From assembly GCF_946479685.1 (NCBI RefSeq), contig NZ_CAMLGS010000011.1, forward strand, positions 1 through 64,000: 64,000 nt of DNA. Direction: 5' to 3'. The notes beneath the pieces are model-generated. The model did no database searches, was not told the origin of the DNA, and saw only the letters and a list, made by a program, of their open reading frames with translations. Numbering within the stretch: position 1 is the stretch's first letter; every line of letters starts with the position of its first letter. The position numbers and the translations under genes are program-made. Positions 54,943 through 62,299 of the stretch are shown here, one piece after another. Origin of the DNA: an uncultured Methylotenera sp. (GTDB lineage Bacteria; Pseudomonadota; Gammaproteobacteria; Burkholderiales; Methylophilaceae).

Positions 54943-54975
54943 GGCGTGCTTGTTATTTAAAATAATAGGCACGCT
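54943..54975 (+). other. Long stem-loop after the aldehyde dehydrogenase gene
   Basis: GGCGTGCTTGTTAT (54943-54956) can pair with ATAATAGGCACGCT (54962-54975) over 14 positions if G-U pairs are allowed, with a 5-nt loop. No T run follows. It lies 24 bp past the stop and may protect the message's 3' end. Confidence 0.55.
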
Positions 54976-54990
54976 AAATGATTAAAACAG

Positions 54991-55017
54991 AGAGGCGCTA
55001 ACCCGCCTCTTTTTTTT
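54991..55017 (+). terminator. Terminator between aldehyde dehydrogenase and DUF779 genes
   Basis: AGAGGCG (54991-54997) and CGCCTCT (55004-55010) with a 6-nt loop and seven Ts (55011-55017). The DUF779 Shine-Dalgarno AGGGG follows directly, so partial read-through would set the ratio of the two proteins. Confidence 0.8.
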
Positions 55018-55025
55018 AGGGGTTT

Positions 55026-55403
55026 ATGATGACCAACAGAATCTCAGCCACACCATCAGCGATTGCACTGATTGAGCAGCTCACAATTGCGCATGGCCCT
55101 ATTGTTTTTTTTCAATCTGGTGGTTGCTGCGAAGGTAGCGGACCGCTATGTATGCCCGCTAGGGAGTTTCACCCTAGCCCATCCGATGTAGTGCTGGGTG
55201 AATTAGCCGGAGCTATTTTTTATATGGGTGATAGCCATTTCTCATTTGCGGCAAATACCCACACCATATTAGATGCAGTGCCAGGCTCCAGTGGTTCATT
55301 CTCTTTAGATTGCGGCTCAGGCCAAGCCTTTATTACACGCGGTCGCTTATACAATGACGAGGAGCTAAAACAGCTCCCTCCGGTAGTACGCTATGGCTAC
55401 TAA
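55026..55403 (+). CDS. DUF779-domain protein
   Basis: A 125-residue protein beginning MMTNRISATPSAIALIEQL. The DUF779 pattern is IVFFQSGGCCEGSGPLCMPARE near 31-51, with the paired Cys and a later Cys (DCGSGQAFITRGRL). The family commonly neighbours ExaC/AldB-type aldehyde dehydrogenases; its function is not established. ATG 55029 is an equal start. It begins 9 bp past the T run of a terminator. Confidence 0.85.
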   Translation: MMTNRISATPSAIALIEQLTIAHGPIVFFQSGGCCEGSGPLCMPAREFHPSPSDVVLGELAGAIFYMGDSHFSFAANTHTILDAVPGSSGSFSLDCGSGQAFITRGRLYNDEELKQLPPVVRYGY

Positions 55404-55426
55404 GCACGTAGTAATTTGATAAACGC

Positions 55427-57232
55427 TTAAACCAAGCTTTCAGGTGGGTTGTCAGCCCCAATCACTCGATTGCGCCCACTGTGTTTTGCTTTATAAAGTG
55501 CGGCATCCGCACGCGGAATCAGCACCTCAGGCGTTTCATCCCCTACGCGCTCAGCAACGCCAGCACTGAAAGTAATCAGCACACGTTCATTATTATGCAT
55601 AAAAAAGTTTTTGGTGAGCTCACGCTGTACACGTGTAATCACTTTCACCGCTTCATCTTGCGGAGTAGCAGGCAAGATAATAATAAACTCTTCACCACCG
55701 TAGCGCGCCAACACATCCGTGGTACGCAATACATCTTTCAGCACTTTCGCCAGATGCGTCAAGGCCTCATCCCCTGTTGCGTGGCCTAAGGTGTCGTTAA
55801 GCTTTTTAAAGTGGTCAATATCCAGCATTGCCACACACAAAGTGGTGTTGTGACGGTCTGCACGGCTAAATTCGCGCTCCAAGGCCTCATCCATTCCACG
55901 CCGATTTAACGCACCGGTTAAATAATCCTGGTGTGCCACTTGCCCAATATAATCAAGCTCAGCAGTGAGCTCTTCGATGCGCTTCTCAGCAGCCAGCGCC
56001 TGTTTCTGGCTATTCATAAACTCATCTCGCGTACGCTGCACAGTTAAGCCAATAGAGCGCGTATCTTCCAGAATGTTATTCAGTAGTACGTTGAGTTCGC
56101 CAATGTTATCGGTAGTCGCGATTTTTTCCTGATAAGCCTCAATCTTGTCGTGGTAGTCGCTAGTGCTTTCCGTCATTTCCACCAGCCTATCCACAAAAGT
56201 CGTCACCATTTTTTTCAGGGTGTCTTTTGCCTCGGTCAGTGCTGGCTTAAGCTGAGCTTGCTTATATACCAGCTCCTTTAAACTGCTTTCAGCGTCGTAC
56301 AGTGTATTAAGATTAACGGGCTTGGACACAATGTCGCTAATAACCGTAGTCTGCGCGTAAAGCCACTGATCCTCAGCCTGAACCATCTCGCCCATACTGG
56401 AAAGCACCAAACGTAACAGCTGTAGCAATGACTCATGAATACGGCCGTGCTGATCGCGCTGCATCTCAACCGATAATAAAATGGACTTCAAATCCGCAGC
56501 ACAGATGATTAAGCTTTGCTCATTGCTGACCTTTTGCATACGGCCCAGCAAATTCACGGCTTTTTGGTGTATATCCGGCACCGCTTCCAGGTTGGGAATA
56601 ATCGCCAGTTCAAACGCTCTTAATAGCATGTCGCGCCATTGGCTGGAGTTCACCATAGAGCTGGCAGTCGTCGCTTGTGTTGCAGCAGGTGGCGTATTAA
56701 CAGCTACCTCGCTATCTGAAGCCATCACCGAGTCAGCGGTGCCACTTAACCCCCAAGAGTTCACCAATGACTGTATCTTTTGTGCCAGCACGTCGGAATC
56801 GCTGGCGAAGTTAACCAGCACTTTACTCAAACCTTCTTTCTTACGGGTTAAAGTCACGCCTTTGTGACTCACTTCCAGCTGCTTGAGCAAGTTACGAATT
56901 ACGCTAGACCAGTTAGCCTCTTCCACATCACCACTTGCCGCGCCGGCTGGAAACAACTTGGCTAACTGCTCTTCTACTTTAGGCCAATCGCCTTTTTCTA
57001 TGAGTGGACTAATCGCCTGTGCCACTGCAAGGTATTTGGGCTTTTTCTTACCGGCCTGCTGCAGTACTTTTTCTAGTGTTTTGCCCAACTCCGCAGATTG
57101 GTCTATCGACTTAACCCCCATAATCTCATCGTAAACACTACGAAAATGGTCAGGCGTCGGTGGCAGCTTACGTTGCATCAGTTGTATCAAGGTCTGGCGC
57201 GCAGCTTCAATAGGAGAGTTTTTTTGTTCCAT
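55427..57232 (-). CDS. Diguanylate cyclase (GGDEF domain)
   Basis: A 601-residue cytoplasmic protein that should make cyclic di-GMP. The GGDEF domain covers about 435-595: YLTGALNRRGMDEALERE near 437-454, and the active loop RYGGEEF near 506-512. An RxxD product-inhibition site (RTTD) lies five residues before it. The N-terminal ~400 residues are helical and contain no membrane segment or known sensor that I recognise; a coiled coil (EKRIEELTAELDYIGQ) joins them to the GGDEF domain. Input signal unknown. Confidence 0.88.
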   Translation of the reverse strand: MEQKNSPIEAARQTLIQLMQRKLPPTPDHFRSVYDEIMGVKSIDQSAELGKTLEKVLQQAGKKKPKYLAVAQAISPLIEKGDWPKVEEQLAKLFPAGAASGDVEEANWSSVIRNLLKQLEVSHKGVTLTRKKEGLSKVLVNFASDSDVLAQKIQSLVNSWGLSGTADSVMASDSEVAVNTPPAATQATTASSMVNSSQWRDMLLRAFELAIIPNLEAVPDIHQKAVNLLGRMQKVSNEQSLIICAADLKSILLSVEMQRDQHGRIHESLLQLLRLVLSSMGEMVQAEDQWLYAQTTVISDIVSKPVNLNTLYDAESSLKELVYKQAQLKPALTEAKDTLKKMVTTFVDRLVEMTESTSDYHDKIEAYQEKIATTDNIGELNVLLNNILEDTRSIGLTVQRTRDEFMNSQKQALAAEKRIEELTAELDYIGQVAHQDYLTGALNRRGMDEALEREFSRADRHNTTLCVAMLDIDHFKKLNDTLGHATGDEALTHLAKVLKDVLRTTDVLARYGGEEFIIILPATPQDEAVKVITRVQRELTKNFFMHNNERVLITFSAGVAERVGDETPEVLIPRADAALYKAKHSGRNRVIGADNPPESLV

Positions 57233-57354
57233 CGTTTTTATCTATTCATTATGTTGCAAGCACTAGCGCTGCAATATCAATCAGTTAACTTGTGGAGCCA
57301 GCGCATTATTATAAGCTGACAAAAGCCATTTATACGCGAGATATTTTCACTCAA

Positions 57355-58557
57355 CTATTCTGCCCTTAAGGCGTTGATAGGGTCTAGCCTTGATGCACTT
57401 CTGGCTGGCATAACGCCCGCTAGCAAACCAATCAGCACAGAAATTAACAGTGAAATAATGGCAAAGCTCCACGGGGTATGCACGGGCAGGCTAGGCAATA
57501 AAAGCTGCATCAGCTGCGCTGTCACCACACCGAACAATAAACCGCATACACCGCCCAGAGCAGCCAAAACAACAGACTCTCCCAAAAACAAAAACAACAC
57601 CGTGGCACGCTGCGCCCCCAGCGCCATCATCAAGCCGATTTCATTGGTGCGTTCACTTACGGCAATGGTCATAATCGTGACAATGCCTACGCCTCCTACC
57701 AATAATGAAATGCCGCCCAGTGCACCCACTGCCATGGTTAAAATATTGAGTATATTGGACAGGGTATTTAACATGTCCTCCTGCGTGGTCACCGTAAAAT
57801 CCTCAGCGCCGTGGCGTAGCTTTAATAAAGACTTCACTGCATTAGCAACGCCAGTCGAGGCCACCCCTTCTTGGTAAAGCACATGAATTTCCATCAAGCC
57901 TTCACGGTTGTATAGCTCCAATGCGCGCTCGGTAGGAATAAACGCGGTATCATCCAGATCAATACCAAGAAACTGACCTTTGGGCGCCATCACCCCAATC
58001 ACGCGAAAATGCAGACCACCAATTTTGACGCGAGCCCCTAGTGGGTTTTCACGTCCAAACAACTCTTCGCGCAACTTACTTCCAAGCACAATCAGCGCAC
58101 GTGAGTTGCCCATGTTCTCTGCTGGCAAGAAGCTACCTATGCGCACCGATGAGCTAAACACCTTGGTAAAGTCAGCATCCACTCCATACACAGTAGAACG
58201 CCGTAAGCGCCCATTAGCAGATAGCTCGGAGTTACCCCATACCGTAGGTGTTGAACCAATCACATGCGGTAACTGCTTGAACGCTGCCGCATCTTCCATG
58301 GTGAGCAAACGCGCCGTGGATGGAATCCCAGCTGGCGCCTGCCCTCCGGTTTTAATCTTGCCAGGGGCAATCGCAATCACATTGGTGCCAAATTGGGTAA
58401 ATTCAGCCAACACGTAGCGATGCACGCCTTCGCCAATGGAGGTCAATAGAATCACAGACCAAATCCCCACGGCAATGCCCAGCATGGTTAAAAAACTGCG
58501 CAGCCGATGCGCCATAATGGCCTCAATCGCAAACCGCACTGAATCTCTCATTAACAT
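57355..58557 (-). CDS. MacB/FtsX-type ABC transporter permease (second)
   Basis: A 400-residue permease with the MacB periplasmic core layout. Its first helix is at about 18-40 (LRSFLTMLGIAVGIWSVILL), then a large periplasmic domain to about 265, then three helices with NEIGLMMALGAQRATVLFLF near 313-332. The end is SASRLDPINALRAE, a family hallmark. No ATPase domain is fused, unlike E. coli MacB. It is the last gene of the efflux operon, 59 bp after the other permease gene. Confidence 0.85.
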   Translation of the reverse strand: MLMRDSVRFAIEAIMAHRLRSFLTMLGIAVGIWSVILLTSIGEGVHRYVLAEFTQFGTNVIAIAPGKIKTGGQAPAGIPSTARLLTMEDAAAFKQLPHVIGSTPTVWGNSELSANGRLRRSTVYGVDADFTKVFSSSVRIGSFLPAENMGNSRALIVLGSKLREELFGRENPLGARVKIGGLHFRVIGVMAPKGQFLGIDLDDTAFIPTERALELYNREGLMEIHVLYQEGVASTGVANAVKSLLKLRHGAEDFTVTTQEDMLNTLSNILNILTMAVGALGGISLLVGGVGIVTIMTIAVSERTNEIGLMMALGAQRATVLFLFLGESVVLAALGGVCGLLFGVVTAQLMQLLLPSLPVHTPWSFAIISLLISVLIGLLAGVMPARSASRLDPINALRAE

Positions 58558-58616
58558 ATACGCTCTTATCGTAAACGCTTAAGTCAGGTACATAGGTTAA
58601 ATCACAGTTATTTCTT

Positions 58617-59825
58617 TTATTTCTTGGATAATGCTTGTATCGCATCCAGCCGAGCAGCACGTCTGGATGGCATTACGCCAAAGATCAATCCGGCAAACAA
58701 GGCAATCGCTAACCCTGCCAGTACCGCCCATAACGGCGGATAAGCAGGAAAGGTAGGATATAAATAGCGCAAGAACGTTGCGCCCAGGTAACCCAACCCC
58801 AGCCCGACCACGGCGCCAGCCACAGACAGCAGCAACGCCTCAAACAGAAACAGTTGCTGCACAGCGGCAGTGGTCGCACCTAGTGCTTTTAACAAACCTA
58901 TTTCGGCAGTACGCTGCGTCACCGAAACCAGCATCACATTCATCACCAGTATGCCCGCAACCGCAAGACTAATGGCAGCAATACCGGCGATGCCAAGTGT
59001 TAATACGTTTAAGATTTTATCGAAAGTTTGCAATACCGCATCTTGTGCAATCACGGTAATATCTTCTTCACCTTCGTGCCTGGCAACAATAGCCTTTAAC
59101 ACACGCGCTTTGACTGAGTTAATCTGCTCGCGGCTGTGCGCCTCAATTAAAATACGGAACAAGGTATTGGTATTTAACATGGCTTGTGCGCTGGCAATAG
59201 GCACAATCACCACATCATTACTGGTAATTCCCATCCCGCGGCCACCTTCAGCCAGCACGCCTACCACCCTGTATTTTCTATCCCCAATACGTACACTCTT
59301 GCCAATTGGGTTCTCCGCGCCAAACAATTCGCTGCGGACTACCGCGCCAAGTACGACCTCAGGAGAGTTGCCACCGTGCTCGGTGTTGCTCAAAAATCGC
59401 CCCAGCGATAATTTAAGATTACGTAGCTGGACATAATCAGCATTGGTACCAATTAAGATAGACTCACGCAGTTTTCCTGTGGCCTTAACCTCGGTGGTTG
59501 CCACTACCAAGGGAGAAACCCGCCTCACCCCTGACAGCCGCAGCAGAGCCTCAGCATCGCTAACTGTTAAATCTCGCGGCGTACTCGTCACTAGATTGGC
59601 CGGATTAAAACCTCGTGTTTCAGAACGCCCTGGCAACACCACCACTAAATTGGTACCGATAGATGAAAACTCATCCACCACGTAGCGCCTTGCACCGTCC
59701 CCCAATGCGGTTAACACCACCACCGAGGCCACTCCAATGGACATCGCCAGCACCAGCAGCAAAGTACGTACTGGCGAGCCAATGGCGGCATAACCGGCAA
59801 AGCGCAATGTATCAGAGACTCTCAT
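58617..59825 (-). CDS. MacB/FtsX-type ABC transporter permease (first)
   Basis: About 402 residues, homologous in layout to the next permease. The first helix is LLLVLAMSIGVASVVVLTAL; the FtsX region has TAEIGLLKALGATTAAVQQLF and the end RRAARLDAIQALSKK. I chose ATG 59825, which overlaps the ATPase stop by 14 bp and follows GAGG; an in-frame ATG at 59864 is less likely. Two permeases with one ATPase suggest a heterodimeric transporter. Confidence 0.85.
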   Translation of the reverse strand: MRVSDTLRFAGYAAIGSPVRTLLLVLAMSIGVASVVVLTALGDGARRYVVDEFSSIGTNLVVVLPGRSETRGFNPANLVTSTPRDLTVSDAEALLRLSGVRRVSPLVVATTEVKATGKLRESILIGTNADYVQLRNLKLSLGRFLSNTEHGGNSPEVVLGAVVRSELFGAENPIGKSVRIGDRKYRVVGVLAEGGRGMGITSNDVVIVPIASAQAMLNTNTLFRILIEAHSREQINSVKARVLKAIVARHEGEEDITVIAQDAVLQTFDKILNVLTLGIAGIAAISLAVAGILVMNVMLVSVTQRTAEIGLLKALGATTAAVQQLFLFEALLLSVAGAVVGLGLGYLGATFLRYLYPTFPAYPPLWAVLAGLAIALFAGLIFGVMPSRRAARLDAIQALSKK

Positions 59826-60543
59826 CGCTTGCTGCCTCAACAGCGACATTGAGGGCTGTATCACTCACAATTGCCCCATCATCCATTTTGATTTGTCTGC
59901 GCGCACGTGCCCCTAACGCTTGATCGTGAGTCACTACAATCAGCGTCACCCCCTGTGCGTTTAGTGCTTCGAGTAGATTCACCACCTCCTCGCCCGTTAC
60001 TCTATCTAAGTTACCAGTAGGCTCATCGGCTAATAACAGCGTTGGCCGCATCACCGTGGCGCGTGCAATCGCCACACGCTGCCGTTGCCCACCAGATAAC
60101 TCATTAGGCCTATGCTCAGCGCGCGCATCCAAGCCATAATCATGCAAGGCTTGCTTCACACGCCGCGCCCGCTCCTCAGTAGCAATGCCGGCAAGCATCA
60201 GCGGCAGCTCGATATTGGCTGCGGCGGTTAGCCTTGGCACTAAATGAAAACTCTGGAAAATAAAACCGACAGATTCACTGCGTACTCGTGCCTGCTCATC
60301 TGCAGCCAGCGTAGTAACATCACGCCCAGCTAAATGATATACGCCGGCATCTGCACGATCTAACAGACCCAATATATTGAGCAAGGTAGATTTACCAGAA
60401 CCAGATGGGCCCATCACTGCAATATATTCACCCTGCCGTACAGTAAGCTCTATGTCTCGCAAAGCGTGTACCTGGCCATCGCCCAAATAAAATGTACGGC
60501 TAATATGCGCTAAATTAATCAAGTTATTATCAGCAGAAGTCAT
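59812..60543 (-). CDS. MacB/LolD-family ABC transporter ATPase
   Basis: A 243-residue ABC ATPase. Walker A is GPSGSGKST near 46-54, the Q-loop is FIFQSFHLVP, the signature is LSGGQRQRVAIARA and Walker B is LLLADEPTGNLD. The motif FIFQSFHLVPRLTA is typical of the LolD/MacB group. It lies between the adaptor gene and two permease genes on the same strand, with a 3-bp gap after the adaptor. Confidence 0.93.
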   Translation of the reverse strand: MTSADNNLINLAHISRTFYLGDGQVHALRDIELTVRQGEYIAVMGPSGSGKSTLLNILGLLDRADAGVYHLAGRDVTTLAADEQARVRSESVGFIFQSFHLVPRLTAAANIELPLMLAGIATEERARRVKQALHDYGLDARAEHRPNELSGGQRQRVAIARATVMRPTLLLADEPTGNLDRVTGEEVVNLLEALNAQGVTLIVVTHDQALGARARRQIKMDDGAIVSDTALNVAVEAASDESL

Positions 60544-60546
60544 GGC

Positions 60547-61704
60547 CTACTTTCCCTGCGACTCTACGCTGACGACAGCACCAGCTTGCGCTCCCTCACG
60601 ATCCACAGACGTCACAATGCGATCACCTTTGCTCAGCCCGCTCAAAATTTCGGTATATTGCCAATTGGCGATGCCTACCTTGACTGCTCGTGCTTCCAGT
60701 TTTCTGCTCTTGTCTTGGTACAACAGTACCTTTTCACCCTCCAGCAATGCAGAAGTTGGAATGCGAAACACATGCTCATGGCGGTCTAACACCACCTCCA
60801 CATCGGCGCTATAACCTACTAACAATTGCTTGATATCTGCTGCATTTTCCAATGCAATATCCACATCAATGGTACGTGCCTGCTTTTCCACAGCCACAAC
60901 ATAAGGGGCAACGCGCTTCACATGGCCCAGCAAGGTTTTTCCCGGTAACGCATCCAATACAATACGCGCCGGCTGCCCCAGCTTGATTTTAGGCGCGTCC
61001 ACTTCATCCATCGGTACTTGCACATACAGGCATGAGCTATCAATCAAGTCTATCGCCGGCGGTGTCGCGACGCCTGGTGGCGAAGGCGTAGCGTACTCAC
61101 CCAACTCACCGACAATATCCGCAACCACACCGTCAAAAGGCGCAGCCAACACTGTACGCCCCTGTTCTACTTGCGCTAGTTTTAGCCTAGCCTGTGCCTG
61201 CGCAATTTCGGTATTGATGGCTATACAAGCGGCACGCCGTGATCTTGCCTCAGCATGGGATTTTTCTTCTGCTGACTCTGAAATAAAACCGCGCTGCCTG
61301 AGCTGCGAATTACGCATAGCTTCGCGCTCGGCATTGTCTGCCAAGATGCAGACTTCACCCACGTGCTTGCGTGCGCTATCCACCTGCTTAAGCGCTAGTG
61401 TACTTTGTGCCTGCTGATCCTCATTCCATAGTTGAATGAGCACTTGGCCCTTTTTAACATGATCGCCCTTTTTAACGCCTAGATAGGCAATGCGACCACC
61501 GATGATGGGAGATAAACGGGTACGCAAGCAGGCCTCAACTGAGCCTGCGCGTGTATTTGAAACACTGGACTCGACTAACCCAGGTTGCACCACAAAAAGA
61601 GTGACGGGTAGCGGCACCGGCTTTGTAAAATACCAAACACTAGCCCCAACCAATAGAATAAAGCCAATGAATATTAGTATGCGCCGCATTGACCCTCTTG
61701 CCAT
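60547..61704 (-). CDS. MacA/HlyD-type periplasmic adaptor
   Basis: A membrane-fusion protein of about 385 residues. One N-terminal helix lies at about 8-27 (ILIFIGFILLVGASVWYF); then a biotinyl-lipoyl-like segment RIAYLGVKKGDHVKKGQVLI near 70-89. A coiled-coil hairpin is at about 95-170, and a second lipoyl half has TVLAAPFDGVVADIVGELGE. An in-frame ATG at 61689, three bases after AGAGGG, is an alternative start. It would link the permeases to an outer-membrane channel; a TolC-type gene lies just upstream beyond a tRNA gene. Confidence 0.88.
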   Translation of the reverse strand: MARGSMRRILIFIGFILLVGASVWYFTKPVPLPVTLFVVQPGLVESSVSNTRAGSVEACLRTRLSPIIGGRIAYLGVKKGDHVKKGQVLIQLWNEDQQAQSTLALKQVDSARKHVGEVCILADNAEREAMRNSQLRQRGFISESAEEKSHAEARSRRAACIAINTEIAQAQARLKLAQVEQGRTVLAAPFDGVVADIVGELGEYATPSPPGVATPPAIDLIDSSCLYVQVPMDEVDAPKIKLGQPARIVLDALPGKTLLGHVKRVAPYVVAVEKQARTIDVDIALENAADIKQLLVGYSADVEVVLDRHEHVFRIPTSALLEGEKVLLYQDKSRKLEARAVKVGIANWQYTEILSGLSKGDRIVTSVDREGAQAGAVVSVESQGK

Positions 61705-61936
61705 TAAAAGTAAGAAAAGGCGACCTAATCAAGCATGCTGTGATAAATACGGATAAGCACAAACATGCTCAGATAATCACGCCAAAAACCACACCAAGTC
61801 AACTTCATTCTAGCCCTAGCTAGGCGACTAAGCAACATCAATCAGGGAATAACAACGAGGGAATACAAATTAAAAACCGCACAAAAAGCAGATTAGCTTA
61901 TTGGGGAAAATAGAAAAAATATTGGGAAATAAATTT

Positions 61937-62023
61937 TGGTGCCCGGGGCCGGAATCGAACCGGCACGCCCTTACGAGCGAGAGATTTTAAGTCTCTTGTG
62001 TCTACCAATTTCACCACCCGGGC
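61937..62023 (-). tRNA. tRNA-Leu (anticodon TAA)
   Basis: A class II tRNA on the minus strand. The acceptor stem GCCCGGG pairs with CCCGGGC, discriminator A, and CCA encoded (61939-61937). The anticodon arm is AGAGA-CTTAAAA-TCTCT, giving TAA for UUA and UUG. A long variable arm and GGTTCGATTCC T arm are present. Confidence 0.95.
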
Positions 62024-62189
62024 AGCTGGAAGGTGTAGATCAAACAACGGTGCGTATTCTACAACAATTACCGAAAATTTTTCAGAAATATTTCATCATT
62101 TTTTAATTATTTTGCTAGATTTTTACTTTCAATCACTTTTTTACTGATGTCGTGCCAAAAAAGTGGGATTAACCACGTCCAAAGTGCTT

Positions 62190-62227
62190 AAAAAATAAGC
62201 GCACCGCTAATCTACTTAGGGTGCGCT
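62190..62227 (-). terminator. Terminator of the TolC-type gene
   Basis: On the minus strand AGCGCACC and GGTGCGCT (62227-62220 and 62205-62198) form an 8-bp stem with a 14-nt loop, followed by TATTTTTT. It lies about 75 bp past the stop of the outer-membrane protein gene. Confidence 0.8.
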
Positions 62228-62299
62228 CTGATTGGACTACCGGTTTACTATAGACTTACAAGCAAACAGGTTGATTTACAAACTGACTTTACTGCCAAA

